Origin: Cellvibrionaceae bacterium
GTDB lineage: Bacteria; Pseudomonadota; Gammaproteobacteria; Pseudomonadales; Cellvibrionaceae
DNA length: 64,000 bases
Reading direction: 5' to 3'
NCBI GenBank assembly: GCA_028281575.1
Contig: JANQJP010000064.1
Coordinates: forward strand, 1-64,000
This document shows positions 51,602 to 61,089 of this stretch, one piece after another (within the stretch, counting starts at the first letter, position 1; each line of letters starts with the position of its first letter). Under the pieces are notes generated by a model. The model made no database searches and was not told where the DNA came from. It was given only the letters and a program-made list of their open reading frames with translations. Position numbers and translations under genes: made by a program.

Positions 51602-51825
51602 TATTATTTTTACCCATGGTGCATTTAAGAAAAATTTCCTCTCAATTTTGGCACATACGCGTTTGTGTGCCGGTGATAGGTTCAAAAACCGTCAATTCAT
51701 GGATGAATTGCCGGAGCTACAGGGATGTATTTATGCGTTTTTTGAACCTATCACCGGCGCGCGAACGCTTCGAAGGCATAGATACTGAAGCTGTTAAGCT
51801 ATATGCACCACGGGTATTATTTTTA
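51602..51825. mobile_element. Palindromic element D, MITE-like, with 11-bp target duplication
   Basis: The element is 51613-51814. Its ends, CCCATGGTGCATTTAAG and (reverse-complemented) CCCGTGGTGCATATAG, are imperfect terminal inverted repeats. It is flanked by identical 11-base direct repeats TATTATTTTTA (51602-51612 and 51815-51825). Inside are perfect 20-base arms (51669-51688, 51739-51758) and a shortened family core. It encodes no protein and would depend on a transposase in trans. Confidence 0.8.
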
Positions 51826-51895
51826 TTTATGCACGCAAATAAAGAAAAGAATTTTTAAACACTAAGCCGCTTATTCTTTAGTGTCAACAAAACCT

Positions 51896-53455
51896 CTAGC
51901 AGCGCTGCATCCCATATTGATAAATCTTGTTAATCAATTCGCGATTACTGGGCAAGTTTGACAAACATTTTTGCGTAAACTGTTCGGTTTCTTTAAAAAA
52001 CTGGCTGGATAACGCCGCACTATTAGAACGTTTTTCCGTACTTCTTTGCTGCGTTTCAAAACCCATACCGTAAAGCACATACTGCCAACTCGCTGAGGGA
52101 AATACCTCTTCGGCTTGCGGAAAGTCATGCTTATTCGGCGGTTGGTGGCGCCACAAGGACATCAGCTCCTGCAAACGCTCAGGAATACTTTCTCTCCTCA
52201 CATTATCTATCCAATAGTCACTGTCGACGCGCTTGGTCAATACATAGTGCATTTTTAGAAAGTCGATAATACTGTCCCAGCGATAGCAAAAACGTCGGTT
52301 AAAACGTTTAGCCACGATATTCATCACACTTTTTGTTGCAGGCAATTCGTCACTAATCATCGCCGCGGATAGCTCCACTAATACCAACGCAGATGCTTCC
52401 AAGGGTTCCAAAAACCCCGCTGACATACCGACAGCGACACAATTTTTATACCAGAACTTTTCTCTATGTCCGGGATTAAATCGGATTTTTCGAAATGATA
52501 AAGCCCGCGCTTTTTCTTCGCCAACAGATTGCTCTATATATTTCTGCAACTCATCAGCAGCGGCTTCATTAGAAATATGCGCACTCGAATATGCATAACC
52601 GACACCGCGTCGTGTCGGCAAACCAATATCCCAAACCCATCCGGCGCTTTGCGCGGTTGAAATCGTATGAGAAGCTATTGGGCTGTCATCGTGCAAATAA
52701 GGAGCGTGCACTGCCCAGGCGGTATCATTAAATAAAATACCTTTTTTCTCTAGAAAAGGAATGCCAAAGTGCTTACCGATCAGCAAGGAAGCCATACCCG
52801 AGCAATCGATAAATAAATCACCATGAATATCACCGTGCGCTTTCGTTTCCAGCGCTTCAATATCGCCGTTTTCAGCAGACTTAATTCCAACAACATGATC
52901 CAGAATATGTTGCACGCCTAGCCTTTGTTTGCAATGCTTTTGTAAAAACTCTCCCAACTTTCCAGAATTTAAATGATAAGCATAATTTGCAATAGCAGCA
53001 TATTCGGGCGTGGAGATTTGCTTTGGTGCCCTACCGTTCTCACACAGATGCCCCTGAAAACATACAGCATCGGCAAAAGAAATAGTGTTTTGTAAACTTT
53101 GCCAGTGAAATACCAACTCTGCCTCAGAGTATCCATTGGGAATGACGAGAGGGTGATAATAAAAGTCATCTTCAGCACCGTTTACCCATTTGACGAATTT
53201 AGCTCCCTGCTTAAACGACGCTTCACATTCACGAAATACATCTGTCTCATTAACACCCATTTTTGACAGTGTATTACGCATAGTGGGCCATGTACCTTCA
53301 CCCACACCGATTGTGGCAACATCGGGCGATTCAACCAGCGTAATACGCAGCCCCGTGGCCAAATGCGACTTGTGTTCTGCAGCTATAACACCAGCCGTTA
53401 ACCAACCCGCAGACCCACCTCCCAAGATAACAATTTCTTTTACCGCATCATTCAT
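51896..53455 (-). CDS. Flavin-dependent tryptophan-halogenase family protein 1
   Basis: A 519-residue flavoprotein. The FAD loop is ILGGGSAGWLTAG at the N-terminus. The catalytic-lysine position is kept (Lys82 in ASFKQGAKF) and so is the glutamate in GFLEPLEAS. The halogenase motif WxWxIP reads WVWDIG, so its last residue differs. True chlorination or bromination activity is not certain. Members of this family often occur beside TonB receptors and SapC in marine gammaproteobacteria. It is convergent with srkA and followed upstream by element E and a paralog. Confidence 0.85.
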   Translation of the reverse strand: MNDAVKEIVILGGGSAGWLTAGVIAAEHKSHLATGLRITLVESPDVATIGVGEGTWPTMRNTLSKMGVNETDVFRECEASFKQGAKFVKWVNGAEDDFYYHPLVIPNGYSEAELVFHWQSLQNTISFADAVCFQGHLCENGRAPKQISTPEYAAIANYAYHLNSGKLGEFLQKHCKQRLGVQHILDHVVGIKSAENGDIEALETKAHGDIHGDLFIDCSGMASLLIGKHFGIPFLEKKGILFNDTAWAVHAPYLHDDSPIASHTISTAQSAGWVWDIGLPTRRGVGYAYSSAHISNEAAADELQKYIEQSVGEEKARALSFRKIRFNPGHREKFWYKNCVAVGMSAGFLEPLEASALVLVELSAAMISDELPATKSVMNIVAKRFNRRFCYRWDSIIDFLKMHYVLTKRVDSDYWIDNVRRESIPERLQELMSLWRHQPPNKHDFPQAEEVFPSASWQYVLYGMGFETQQRSTEKRSNSAALSSQFFKETEQFTQKCLSNLPSNRELINKIYQYGMQRC

Positions 53456-53526
53456 ATTTATTTTGTATACCCTGTGGTCTATTTTAGAAAGCGTTCGTTA
53501 CTTCTTGCCCTCGAACGCTTGAAGCC

Positions 53527-53662
53527 AGGGGTAACGGTTCAGAAAACGCATAAATACATCCATGTAGCTCCGCCAATTCATCTCGGCAACTGCTCCTGCG
53601 TTGCTCTAACACCCGCCATCCATGGCGGAGCATGAATTGGCGGTTTCTGAACCGTTACCCCT
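53527..53662. repeat. Palindromic element E (19-bp arms)
   Basis: Perfect arms lie at 53527-53545 (AGGGGTAACGGTTCAGAAA) and 53644-53662. The interior carries the fullest core: TACATCCATGTAG, CTCCGCCAATTCATC, CTCCTGCGTTGCTCTAA, CCGCC-ATCCAT-GGCGG and ATGAATTGGCGG. An extra hairpin (AAGCGTTCG...CGAACGCTT, 53489-53520) precedes it and matches the flank of element D. It fills most of the 308-base gap between the two halogenase genes. Confidence 0.85.
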
Positions 53663-53763
53663 AACTCTAAGCTCAAAATCAACCAACACTGCTTAAGAGA
53701 ATGTTTTACACACCGTAAGTTTTACCTATTCAAATAAGGCCAGCCCAAGCGCCTATCCCAAAA

Positions 53764-55257
53764 TCACATTGGCGTAGACTTACAATAACTATCAATAAAT
53801 TCCTGATGAGTCGGCATTTTCACAACCGCCTGATTGACACCCTCTTTTATTTTTCCAAAGAAATTGCCAAGCTCCTGCTCACCCATAAGATCGACAATCG
53901 GATGATATTGTTGGGGCATAATGCGCTGCCCCAACATAACCTGCGTCCATGAATCAATTTTAAATAACTCTTTTTCTTTTATTGGAAACGCAGCCGTTTC
54001 ACGAAAAAGTTTTAACCGATGAGCCAATGATTCTGGTATTTCCATATTCTTGCAGTAACGCCAAAACGCACTATCGTCCCGTTCGGTCGCTTTGTAGTGC
54101 ATAATAATAAAATCACGCACCTGATCCATTTCCATTTTAGTTTGCTGATTAAACTCATCTAAATGGCTCTGCTTAATTTCACCTCGAGGGAATAAACGTA
54201 AAAGACGCAAAATAGCCGACATTGCCAGGTGAATAGATGTCGATTCAACGGGTTCTAAAAACCCGCTCGCAAGACCCACTGCAACACAATTTTTATTCCA
54301 CGCTTTAATACGGCGACCCGTGGAATATTTAAACATGCGTGGTTCAGTAATTGCTGAGCTCTCTAAATTATCCATCAGCAGAGTTTGCGCCTCGTCATCA
54401 GAAATAAACCGGCTGCAATAGACAAAACCGTTACCCACACGGTGTTGTAACGGAATGCGCCATTGCCAGCCCGCATGATGGGCGATTGCTTGAGTATAAG
54501 GTCGTGGTTCACCAAAACTTTCCGACTGAACCGCAACGGCCGAATCGCACGGCAGATAATGACCGTATGGCTCGTACTGAGTATTTAAAGCACCTTCGAT
54601 TAACCGCGCCCGAAATCCTGTACAGTCGACAAATAAATCACCATCGATGCGCCTGCCATCGTGCAACTCTAAGCTAGTAATAAAGCCATTGGTTTTGTCG
54701 GTGAAAACCTTTTCTATTTTCCCTTTTATATGTTCAGTACGATTTGCAAGTGCGATCGTCTTCAAAAACTCTGCGTATAAGCCTGCGTCCAGATGATAAG
54801 CATAATGAACCCCGTATTTTTCCGAGCCGAGCATACGTTTTGCTTTTGCCGCTTGGAGTTCAAGACAGTAAGCGCCATATTCGTCCGTAAAGCCTTTCTT
54901 TAATCCACTGAGCCAAAAATTATGAAAGTCGCAGGCCCAACAATCCTTACCGGTAACACCGAAAGAATGGATATAGCTGTCTCCCAAACGCCCCCAATTA
55001 ACAAACTCTATACCTAACTTAAAGGTCGCATGGATCGATCGCATAAAATGCTGTTCATCCATACCTAAAAGTTTATTAAATTCTCGTAGAGGAGGAATGG
55101 TCGCTTCACCAACGCCGATACGCCCGATTTCTTCGGATTCAATCAGCGCAACTTCTACTTGATTTGCCAATAGCTTGGAAATGGCAGCCGCAGCCATCCA
55201 GCCAGAGGTGCCACCTCCAGCAACGACCACGCGCTTTTTTTGAACGTCGGAATCCAT
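53764..55257 (-). CDS. Flavin-dependent tryptophan-halogenase family protein 2
   Basis: A 497-residue paralog of the previous gene with more of the family's features: the FAD loop VAGGGTSGWMAAAA, Lys80 in ATFKLGIEF, the intact halogenase motif WQWRIP, and glutamate in GFLEPVESTS. It could halogenate an indole or another substrate, or have become a different flavin oxidase. It lies 80 bases downstream of sapC on the same strand; element E follows it. Confidence 0.88.
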   Translation of the reverse strand: MDSDVQKKRVVVAGGGTSGWMAAAAISKLLANQVEVALIESEEIGRIGVGEATIPPLREFNKLLGMDEQHFMRSIHATFKLGIEFVNWGRLGDSYIHSFGVTGKDCWACDFHNFWLSGLKKGFTDEYGAYCLELQAAKAKRMLGSEKYGVHYAYHLDAGLYAEFLKTIALANRTEHIKGKIEKVFTDKTNGFITSLELHDGRRIDGDLFVDCTGFRARLIEGALNTQYEPYGHYLPCDSAVAVQSESFGEPRPYTQAIAHHAGWQWRIPLQHRVGNGFVYCSRFISDDEAQTLLMDNLESSAITEPRMFKYSTGRRIKAWNKNCVAVGLASGFLEPVESTSIHLAMSAILRLLRLFPRGEIKQSHLDEFNQQTKMEMDQVRDFIIMHYKATERDDSAFWRYCKNMEIPESLAHRLKLFRETAAFPIKEKELFKIDSWTQVMLGQRIMPQQYHPIVDLMGEQELGNFFGKIKEGVNQAVVKMPTHQEFIDSYCKSTPM

Positions 55258-55338
55258 AGGCTACCTCATTATTTCGGTGTCAAAAATTTAGTTATTTTGC
55301 ACCACTATTTTTATTTTTAGCGCGCGACAGAGACAAGT

Positions 55339-56064
55339 TTAAATTGTTACCCCGTTGCGAATATTAATTAGTTTTTGAACATTATTTATTGAATCTACGA
55401 TAGAAAACGCATAGCGGAGAAATCCGGCTTGATTAAGCGAAAACAACGCCTCTGCAGTAAGCTGTTCAAGTTTTTCTTCGTTGATGGAATAGATATTCGA
55501 GATCTTGAGTTTTTCGCCATCGTCAAACTCGACACTAAGATTCACCGGTTCAATTAACGCTAAGTCGCTAAATGCCTGTATCATTTCGTTGCTTTTTTGA
55601 ACGCCCTGATCAATTGCCGATAGAATCTGAGAAATACGCACCAACTCATCTGTCTTTTGCCCTTCATCATCAAACAAGCGCTCGCCTACTTCGTGACTTA
55701 ATCTAGCGTCATCCACATCAACATAAATAACCGCCGTTTTTTCCGAACCACCGTTTACTTGAACCTGCTTAAATCCGATGAGGAATGGTCCCCGTGCAAG
55801 CGTATAAGGCACGTAATTTGTTATCCAACGACCATCCTTTAAAAATAGGTTTTTGTCTGCCATCAAACCGAGCATTGCACTTGCAAAAAAACGCCCCGTT
55901 TCGGGGTCTTTTCGAAAGAAAATAGGATATTCACGTTGAACCTCCGCAAATTCACTCGGCACAATCATTGCGCTTCCAATATCGCAATTATGTGCATACA
56001 ACGCCTGAGCATCTAAACGAAGGTTTACGTGTTCAACATGACTTAATAACTCTACATTTGGCAT
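55339..56064 (-). CDS. sapC: SapC-family protein
   Basis: A 241-residue protein of the SapC family (MPNVELLSHVEHVNLRLD... EYPIFFRKDPETGRF). The first SapC was described in Campylobacter S-layer clusters, but in marine gammaproteobacteria SapC is regularly found between TonB receptors and halogenase-family genes. Its biochemical role is unknown. I start at the Met at 56064; a longer frame adds a poorly conserved leader. It follows the TonB receptor gene after a strong terminator. Confidence 0.82.
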   Translation of the reverse strand: MPNVELLSHVEHVNLRLDAQALYAHNCDIGSAMIVPSEFAEVQREYPIFFRKDPETGRFFASAMLGLMADKNLFLKDGRWITNYVPYTLARGPFLIGFKQVQVNGGSEKTAVIYVDVDDARLSHEVGERLFDDEGQKTDELVRISQILSAIDQGVQKSNEMIQAFSDLALIEPVNLSVEFDDGEKLKISNIYSINEEKLEQLTAEALFSLNQAGFLRYAFSIVDSINNVQKLINIRNGVTI

Positions 56065-56129
56065 AACATCTATTTTAATGTTTTTATATTTATTTAACGC
56101 TGAGAAACATCGCTTTGCACAAGCAAAAA

Positions 56130-56156
56130 AAGCCGCTACCACAAGAGTAGCGGCTT
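56130..56156 (-). terminator. Intrinsic terminator after the TonB receptor gene
   Basis: AAGCCGCTAC/GTAGCGGCTT is a 10-bp stem with a 7-base loop, followed on minus by TTTTTG. It lies 28 bases after the receptor's stop and separates it from sapC. Confidence 0.88.
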
Positions 56157-56183
56157 GATGTTACTCAAGTGCTGAGGTAGCGT

Positions 56184-59100
56184 CTAAAACGAGTAACGAA
56201 CACCCAAGGCATAACGTGCGCCAAGCACTTCCATTTCAGTTAACTGGCGCTCGCTGCGACCATGCTTACGCTGGTCTTCTTCGGTAACGTTTATGCCTTC
56301 GAAAGATACAAACAAGCCGTCCGTTACTTCGTACGACAAACTAAAGTCAATTTGCGAATATGCTTCGGTAAATTCTGGCTCGTTGCCGGTAACCGCCGTG
56401 TCGTTCAAGAACTCGTCACGCCAGTTGTAAGCTATACGACCAGAGAAACCATACTTTTCGTACATAAGCGACAAGTTTGCAGTATCACTGAGGCCCAGCA
56501 ACGCAAATTGAGCGCCCGAGGCTGGATCAAGTTCTACATCAAACTCCACATCGCCATTTACAATGGTGTAGTTAGCCTGAACACCGAAGCCTGTATCGCC
56601 GAAGAAATGCTGCGCGGCCAATTCAAAACCTTCGATGCGCGCATCGTTAATGTTTTGAGGTACACGCGCGGTAAAGATCGCTTCTGGGTCGCCAGCTTCT
56701 CCAACGAAATCAAAAGCATTTTCCCATTCTTCAATTGTGCGATCGTTGATATCTTCACCCACGGAATTGGCTGCCACTTGCGAAAATAAGGTACTCGCAT
56801 TTACCGGGATACCTGCGGCATTTAAGTCTGCAACTGCTTGTTGTGCCCGCGGTCCGTTTGATGGATCGAGGATGCCGTAAATGGGTTGTGGTGTGGGTGC
56901 GATACCAACAAAATTGTTTACACGCTTGTCAAAGTAGCCAATTGACGCATAGCTCGCTTCACCGAAATACCACTCCAACGAGAGATCAAAATTGCTCGAT
57001 TCGAGAGGAAGCACACCAGGATTGCCCCCTGTGGCTGTGCCGGGAACGCTACCAGGTAAAATGGTCGGAATAGATGGACCGCCAGTGCCGATAGAAAATG
57101 CCGTACTCAAATTGTCATAAGTTGTGCGAGCAATCGTTTGGCTATATGAGAAACGTGCGATCAGATCGTCCCTAAGATCAACAGCAATATCTAAATTAGG
57201 TAACAAATGATCGTAAGTTGCTTCATCCGAGAAATTTTGTGACTGCGCCCCAGCAGGTGCGCCAATGATGAAATCGTCATTACCTTGCCAGGTAAATACG
57301 GGAATCGTGATATCTGAGGTTGAGGTGACTGTTGTTGACTCATAACGCATACCAGCCAAAATCGAAACCGGCATATCACCGAGTGTAGATTCCAAATCCA
57401 ATTGGAAATAGAGCGAGGTAACCTCTTCTTCAACGAGACGATTAACATTGTCATTTACAGAAGGGTCGTCAAATACACTGAAGGTTTCTGGCACTTGATT
57501 ACCATTAGCATCCGTCCTGGTAACACGTGGAGCGAGAACTGCACCCACCGCAGCTGCATCGCCATAGTAACCAACGGTAAATGGCTGTGCCTGATTGCCA
57601 CTCACTCCATCAAACCAGGATTGGTTATCCGATGCCAACGAGTAACCGTCAAATAAAGGCGCGTAGTCAATTTGCTCTATTAAATCAGATGGCACATCAC
57701 CCGGATTAGCAATGCCCCAACCTCCTTCAAGCAGACGCTGTTTCTGCGCTTCACGGCCCAAAGCCTCCATTTTGCGCGTCTCGATACCAAAATCGATACT
57801 GCCCGAATCAGAAAATTCGTAAGAACCATCGATACGGATTTGGGTGATATCGGTTGTCGCCGATTCTCTGCGTAAATCCATCACCTGAGAACCAACATCA
57901 GCATCGTCCAATACGCCATTGCCGTTTTGTCCAGGCCGGGTGCTATCGTCAAACGTGACCATCATTATAGGAAGGTCTCCAGTCCAATCAGCACCTTGAT
58001 CCGCCGACACATTGGCACCAATACTTACATTCGCCCAGTTACCATGCTCCGCATTAGGTCGAGTTTCAGAGCTGGAATCGTGCGCATCAAGCGTAAGCGT
58101 CAACTCATCAGTCACTTCCCACTCGACGTTAAAACCGACTGAATCCAATTCATTTATCTGATTTTGCTGCTGCAGCCCAAAGCCCAAATCCCGCGCTTGT
58201 CGGGGCGCTCCGGAGGTTGGATTTCGCGACTCTTCCCAAAAAAGTACAGGCGTGGGCGATGCAGCATCATCAAACTGTAGATCAGAACGTGGAAAATCCT
58301 GGAACCAGGCTGATAACTCCGAACGATTTTGAAATAACTCTTGCTCAGCAAATGTATAGTCGAGTGTAGCGGTAACCTTTTCAGTTGGAGCAAACTGCAA
58401 AGTCACCTGCGCGTTGGTGCGTTTGCGCTCTCTATCTGAATGGAAGTAACGGAGAGAAGAAGGGTTACCAATAACCTGACCAATGTCGGGTTCATTGGTG
58501 ATAACCGTTGCAGGGCCTTCTTGAGTTGTATCCCCAGGCAGAACAATATTGGGATATTGGCCGGTATACGCCTGGTTGCCTGACCACTGATTTACATAGG
58601 CGCCTGTAGCCGCGCTGTCGCGCTCTTGATATGAAAAACTTGCCGCTGCACCAAACCTTTTATCGTCGTCAGCCCAGCTTATCAAACCAGAAAATTCCGG
58701 CGTAATATCATCGCCGATACGCGTAGTCGTATCGTTTAAAGCTTTCGCGCCAAAAGAAAATTTCAAACCATCGTTATCGAACGGTTTTACTGTCTTTAGA
58801 TTGATAGTGGCGCCAATACCACCAGAAACAATATTTGCTTTGCTTGTCTTATAAACTTCGACGCCGGCAACACCTTCCGACGCGATATTGTCCATGTCGA
58901 ATCCACGGGACTCACTCGTGCCACCACCGCCAACACCCTGATCGAGCGACGAAGCAGGCATCATACGCCCGTTTAAAGTAATCATATTAAAGTCTGGACC
59001 AAAACCACGAACAGTGATCCGACTACCTTCGCCGTTGCGGCGATCAATAGAAACACCGGTAATACGCTGCAATGATTCAGCTAAGTTTGAATCTGGAAAT

Positions 59101-59708
59101 TTACCAATGTCCTCTGCAGAAATTGCATCTACTACACCTTTGGCTTCGCGCTTGATATCCATGGAGCGTTCTAAACTAGCGCGAATGCCTGTAACAATAA
59201 CTTCTTCCGTTGGCGCTTCCTGAGCCATGGTCTGAACGCCAACCAACGAAGATATGACTCCCGCTACCGCTGTTGATAATTGATTTTTCTTATGCATTGA
59301 TTCTGTCTCCCCTAAAGAAGGATCGTTAGCTACTGTGAGCTGACCTTCGCCACCAACGTTTACAAGTAAACTGGTATTCTCGAGCAGGAGACGGATTGCT
59401 TCTTCAACAGAATACTCTCCAACCAACCTGTTCGTAGTGACACCCATCGCCGATTCAAATGGGAATATCAGCGTAATATTCGCTTGCTTGGCAAATTCAG
59501 TAAGCGAGATATCAGCTCGTTGCTGGGGAATATTGAACACAACGACATCATCAAATCGATCTGCGTGAACAGCCGATGACAATGTAAGCGCTAGTCCAAG
59601 AGCCAAAAACCTTGAAGGCTTCGACTCATTATCCGCAGCGGCAAGCGTTTTGCCTGCGTACAGGTTAGACGAGCAGCTTTTATTTTTCCGCCATGTTCGG
59701 GGGGACAT
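56184..59708 (-). CDS. TonB-dependent receptor with N-terminal STN signalling domain
   Basis: A 1174-residue outer-membrane receptor. Residues about 33-50 are a signal peptide. About 55-130 form a secretin/TonB N-terminal (STN) domain (FNIPQQRADISLTEFAKQANI), which signals to FecR. The plug starts near EEVIVTGIRASLERSMDIKR and is followed by a large barrel ending YALGVRYSF. Between STN and plug, residues 138-163 (MHKKNQLSTAVAGVISSL...) look like a second signal peptide, preceded by AGGGGAG 9 bases before an ATG at 59297. The gene may be a fusion or have two starts. The substrate is not evident. Confidence 0.92.
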   Translation of the reverse strand: MSPRTWRKNKSCSSNLYAGKTLAAADNESKPSRFLALGLALTLSSAVHADRFDDVVVFNIPQQRADISLTEFAKQANITLIFPFESAMGVTTNRLVGEYSVEEAIRLLLENTSLLVNVGGEGQLTVANDPSLGETESMHKKNQLSTAVAGVISSLVGVQTMAQEAPTEEVIVTGIRASLERSMDIKREAKGVVDAISAEDIGKFPDSNLAESLQRITGVSIDRRNGEGSRITVRGFGPDFNMITLNGRMMPASSLDQGVGGGGTSESRGFDMDNIASEGVAGVEVYKTSKANIVSGGIGATINLKTVKPFDNDGLKFSFGAKALNDTTTRIGDDITPEFSGLISWADDDKRFGAAASFSYQERDSAATGAYVNQWSGNQAYTGQYPNIVLPGDTTQEGPATVITNEPDIGQVIGNPSSLRYFHSDRERKRTNAQVTLQFAPTEKVTATLDYTFAEQELFQNRSELSAWFQDFPRSDLQFDDAASPTPVLFWEESRNPTSGAPRQARDLGFGLQQQNQINELDSVGFNVEWEVTDELTLTLDAHDSSSETRPNAEHGNWANVSIGANVSADQGADWTGDLPIMMVTFDDSTRPGQNGNGVLDDADVGSQVMDLRRESATTDITQIRIDGSYEFSDSGSIDFGIETRKMEALGREAQKQRLLEGGWGIANPGDVPSDLIEQIDYAPLFDGYSLASDNQSWFDGVSGNQAQPFTVGYYGDAAAVGAVLAPRVTRTDANGNQVPETFSVFDDPSVNDNVNRLVEEEVTSLYFQLDLESTLGDMPVSILAGMRYESTTVTSTSDITIPVFTWQGNDDFIIGAPAGAQSQNFSDEATYDHLLPNLDIAVDLRDDLIARFSYSQTIARTTYDNLSTAFSIGTGGPSIPTILPGSVPGTATGGNPGVLPLESSNFDLSLEWYFGEASYASIGYFDKRVNNFVGIAPTPQPIYGILDPSNGPRAQQAVADLNAAGIPVNASTLFSQVAANSVGEDINDRTIEEWENAFDFVGEAGDPEAIFTARVPQNINDARIEGFELAAQHFFGDTGFGVQANYTIVNGDVEFDVELDPASGAQFALLGLSDTANLSLMYEKYGFSGRIAYNWRDEFLNDTAVTGNEPEFTEAYSQIDFSLSYEVTDGLFVSFEGINVTEEDQRKHGRSERQLTEMEVLGARYALGVRYSF

Positions 59709-60018
59709 TTTAATTCGCTCTATACTTTTTCAAATTTTATTCTTTAATATTCAGGCTTAAAAAGCGCGACTAAAAACGCATAACAAAAACACACGTGACA
59801 GGAAAAATCCTATAGCAAAGCATAGCACTTATTTTTTACGGTCGAGAGGTGTTTATTGCAGCCGTATGAATAAATTGCAATAAAAAAAATTAGAACTAAT
59901 TACCTGAAGGCATCGCGAGAAAAGTCATCGAAACACACCTTAAAAACAAGGCGAAAACCATTACGCGCACATCAAAAAAACGCGAACATGGAGTTAAATT
60001 ATCTATAGCCTATTAACA
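59709..60018. other. Promoter region of the TonB receptor gene
   Basis: About 310 bases between the FecR gene and the receptor. It is AT-rich and contains no credible ORF. It is the likely place for a promoter recognised by the FecI-type sigma factor, but I cannot identify the -35/-10 elements with confidence. Confidence 0.4.
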
Positions 60019-61089
60019 CTAAATAGAACTTAAACTTACACTTTTTTTATCAACTTTATGCGCTTCAATATTAAAAGTTTCTCGCAGCGCAATAATCAAA
60101 CCGTTGATATCCCCCGCTTTAAACATACCGGCAATTCGGAGGCCTTTAATTGATTCATCGGTGATAATAAACTCAACATCGGTATAACGTGAAACTTCAA
60201 CCAGAGCTTCCTCAAGCGTCTCTCCACGAAACACAATATTTCCCTGCCGCCAACTCAGACTTGCTTCCATATCATTAGAATCAATCTTATCGACTTTAGC
60301 ATTACCCGCACCAAATATTATTTTTTCACCCTTCGACACAGAAAGTGAACCTTCAGGCATAGCAACAGGCTTAAAATCCTCTGTTGCAGCATCTATTTGG
60401 GAATCTGCCACTAGCACTTTGCCATCAGTAACAATCAGTTCAATCTGCCGTTCACCAACACGCTGGACGTTAAACGCCGTACCAACCGCCTGAACGACTT
60501 TGTCTCCAGCAATCACACTCAGCGGTCGCGATTTGTCATGCGCGACTTCGATATGAATTTCTCCACGCTGCAAATAAAACAAGCGCGCGTCGTCCAAATA
60601 TTTGACGCGCGCGAGTGTATCGGTATTCAACACTAGCTCACTGCCATCGGGAAGCGTGACAGTTGAATATTCTCCAACACCAGTTTCGTAGACACCCGCT
60701 TCAAATTTCGAAACACCTAATGCCGCCATTACCCCTGAAGGAAGCTCGGCCTGGGAGAACATAAGCGCACCAAACGAAATACTTACAAAACCAAAAAAGA
60801 TAGACGCCGCGATCGCTAAATACGCATTAACGTGAGATTTTTTATGTTTGTTATTTTCAGCTTCAGCTTTATGATCGGGGAAGAGTTCTGACAGGCGTGA
60901 AAGGCAATCCATTCGATCCCACAAGCCAGCCATTTCAAACAGTATTTCACGGTGTAAATTGCTTTGCGCAAGCCAGAGCTTAAGCTCATTGCGTTCAGCC
61001 GATGTTAAATCACGATCAATTTTTGCAATCCACAAACTCGCGACTTCGAGCGCTTGTTCTCTTTTTTCAATAGGCACAATATTACTCAT
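60019..61089 (-). CDS. FecR-family anti-sigma/transmembrane signal protein
   Basis: A 356-residue FecR. An N-terminal cytoplasmic domain (DLTSAERNELKLWLAQS) is followed by one membrane span (about 90-112) and the periplasmic FecR domain with VTLPDGSELVLNTDT and LQRGEIHIEVAHD, and a C-terminal STN-like region (FRGETLEEALVEVSRYTDVEF). It receives the signal from the receptor's STN domain and controls the sigma factor. The start overlaps the sigma gene by 4 bases. Confidence 0.92.
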   Translation of the reverse strand: MSNIVPIEKREQALEVASLWIAKIDRDLTSAERNELKLWLAQSNLHREILFEMAGLWDRMDCLSRLSELFPDHKAEAENNKHKKSHVNAYLAIAASIFFGFVSISFGALMFSQAELPSGVMAALGVSKFEAGVYETGVGEYSTVTLPDGSELVLNTDTLARVKYLDDARLFYLQRGEIHIEVAHDKSRPLSVIAGDKVVQAVGTAFNVQRVGERQIELIVTDGKVLVADSQIDAATEDFKPVAMPEGSLSVSKGEKIIFGAGNAKVDKIDSNDMEASLSWRQGNIVFRGETLEEALVEVSRYTDVEFIITDESIKGLRIAGMFKAGDINGLIIALRETFNIEAHKVDKKSVSLSSI

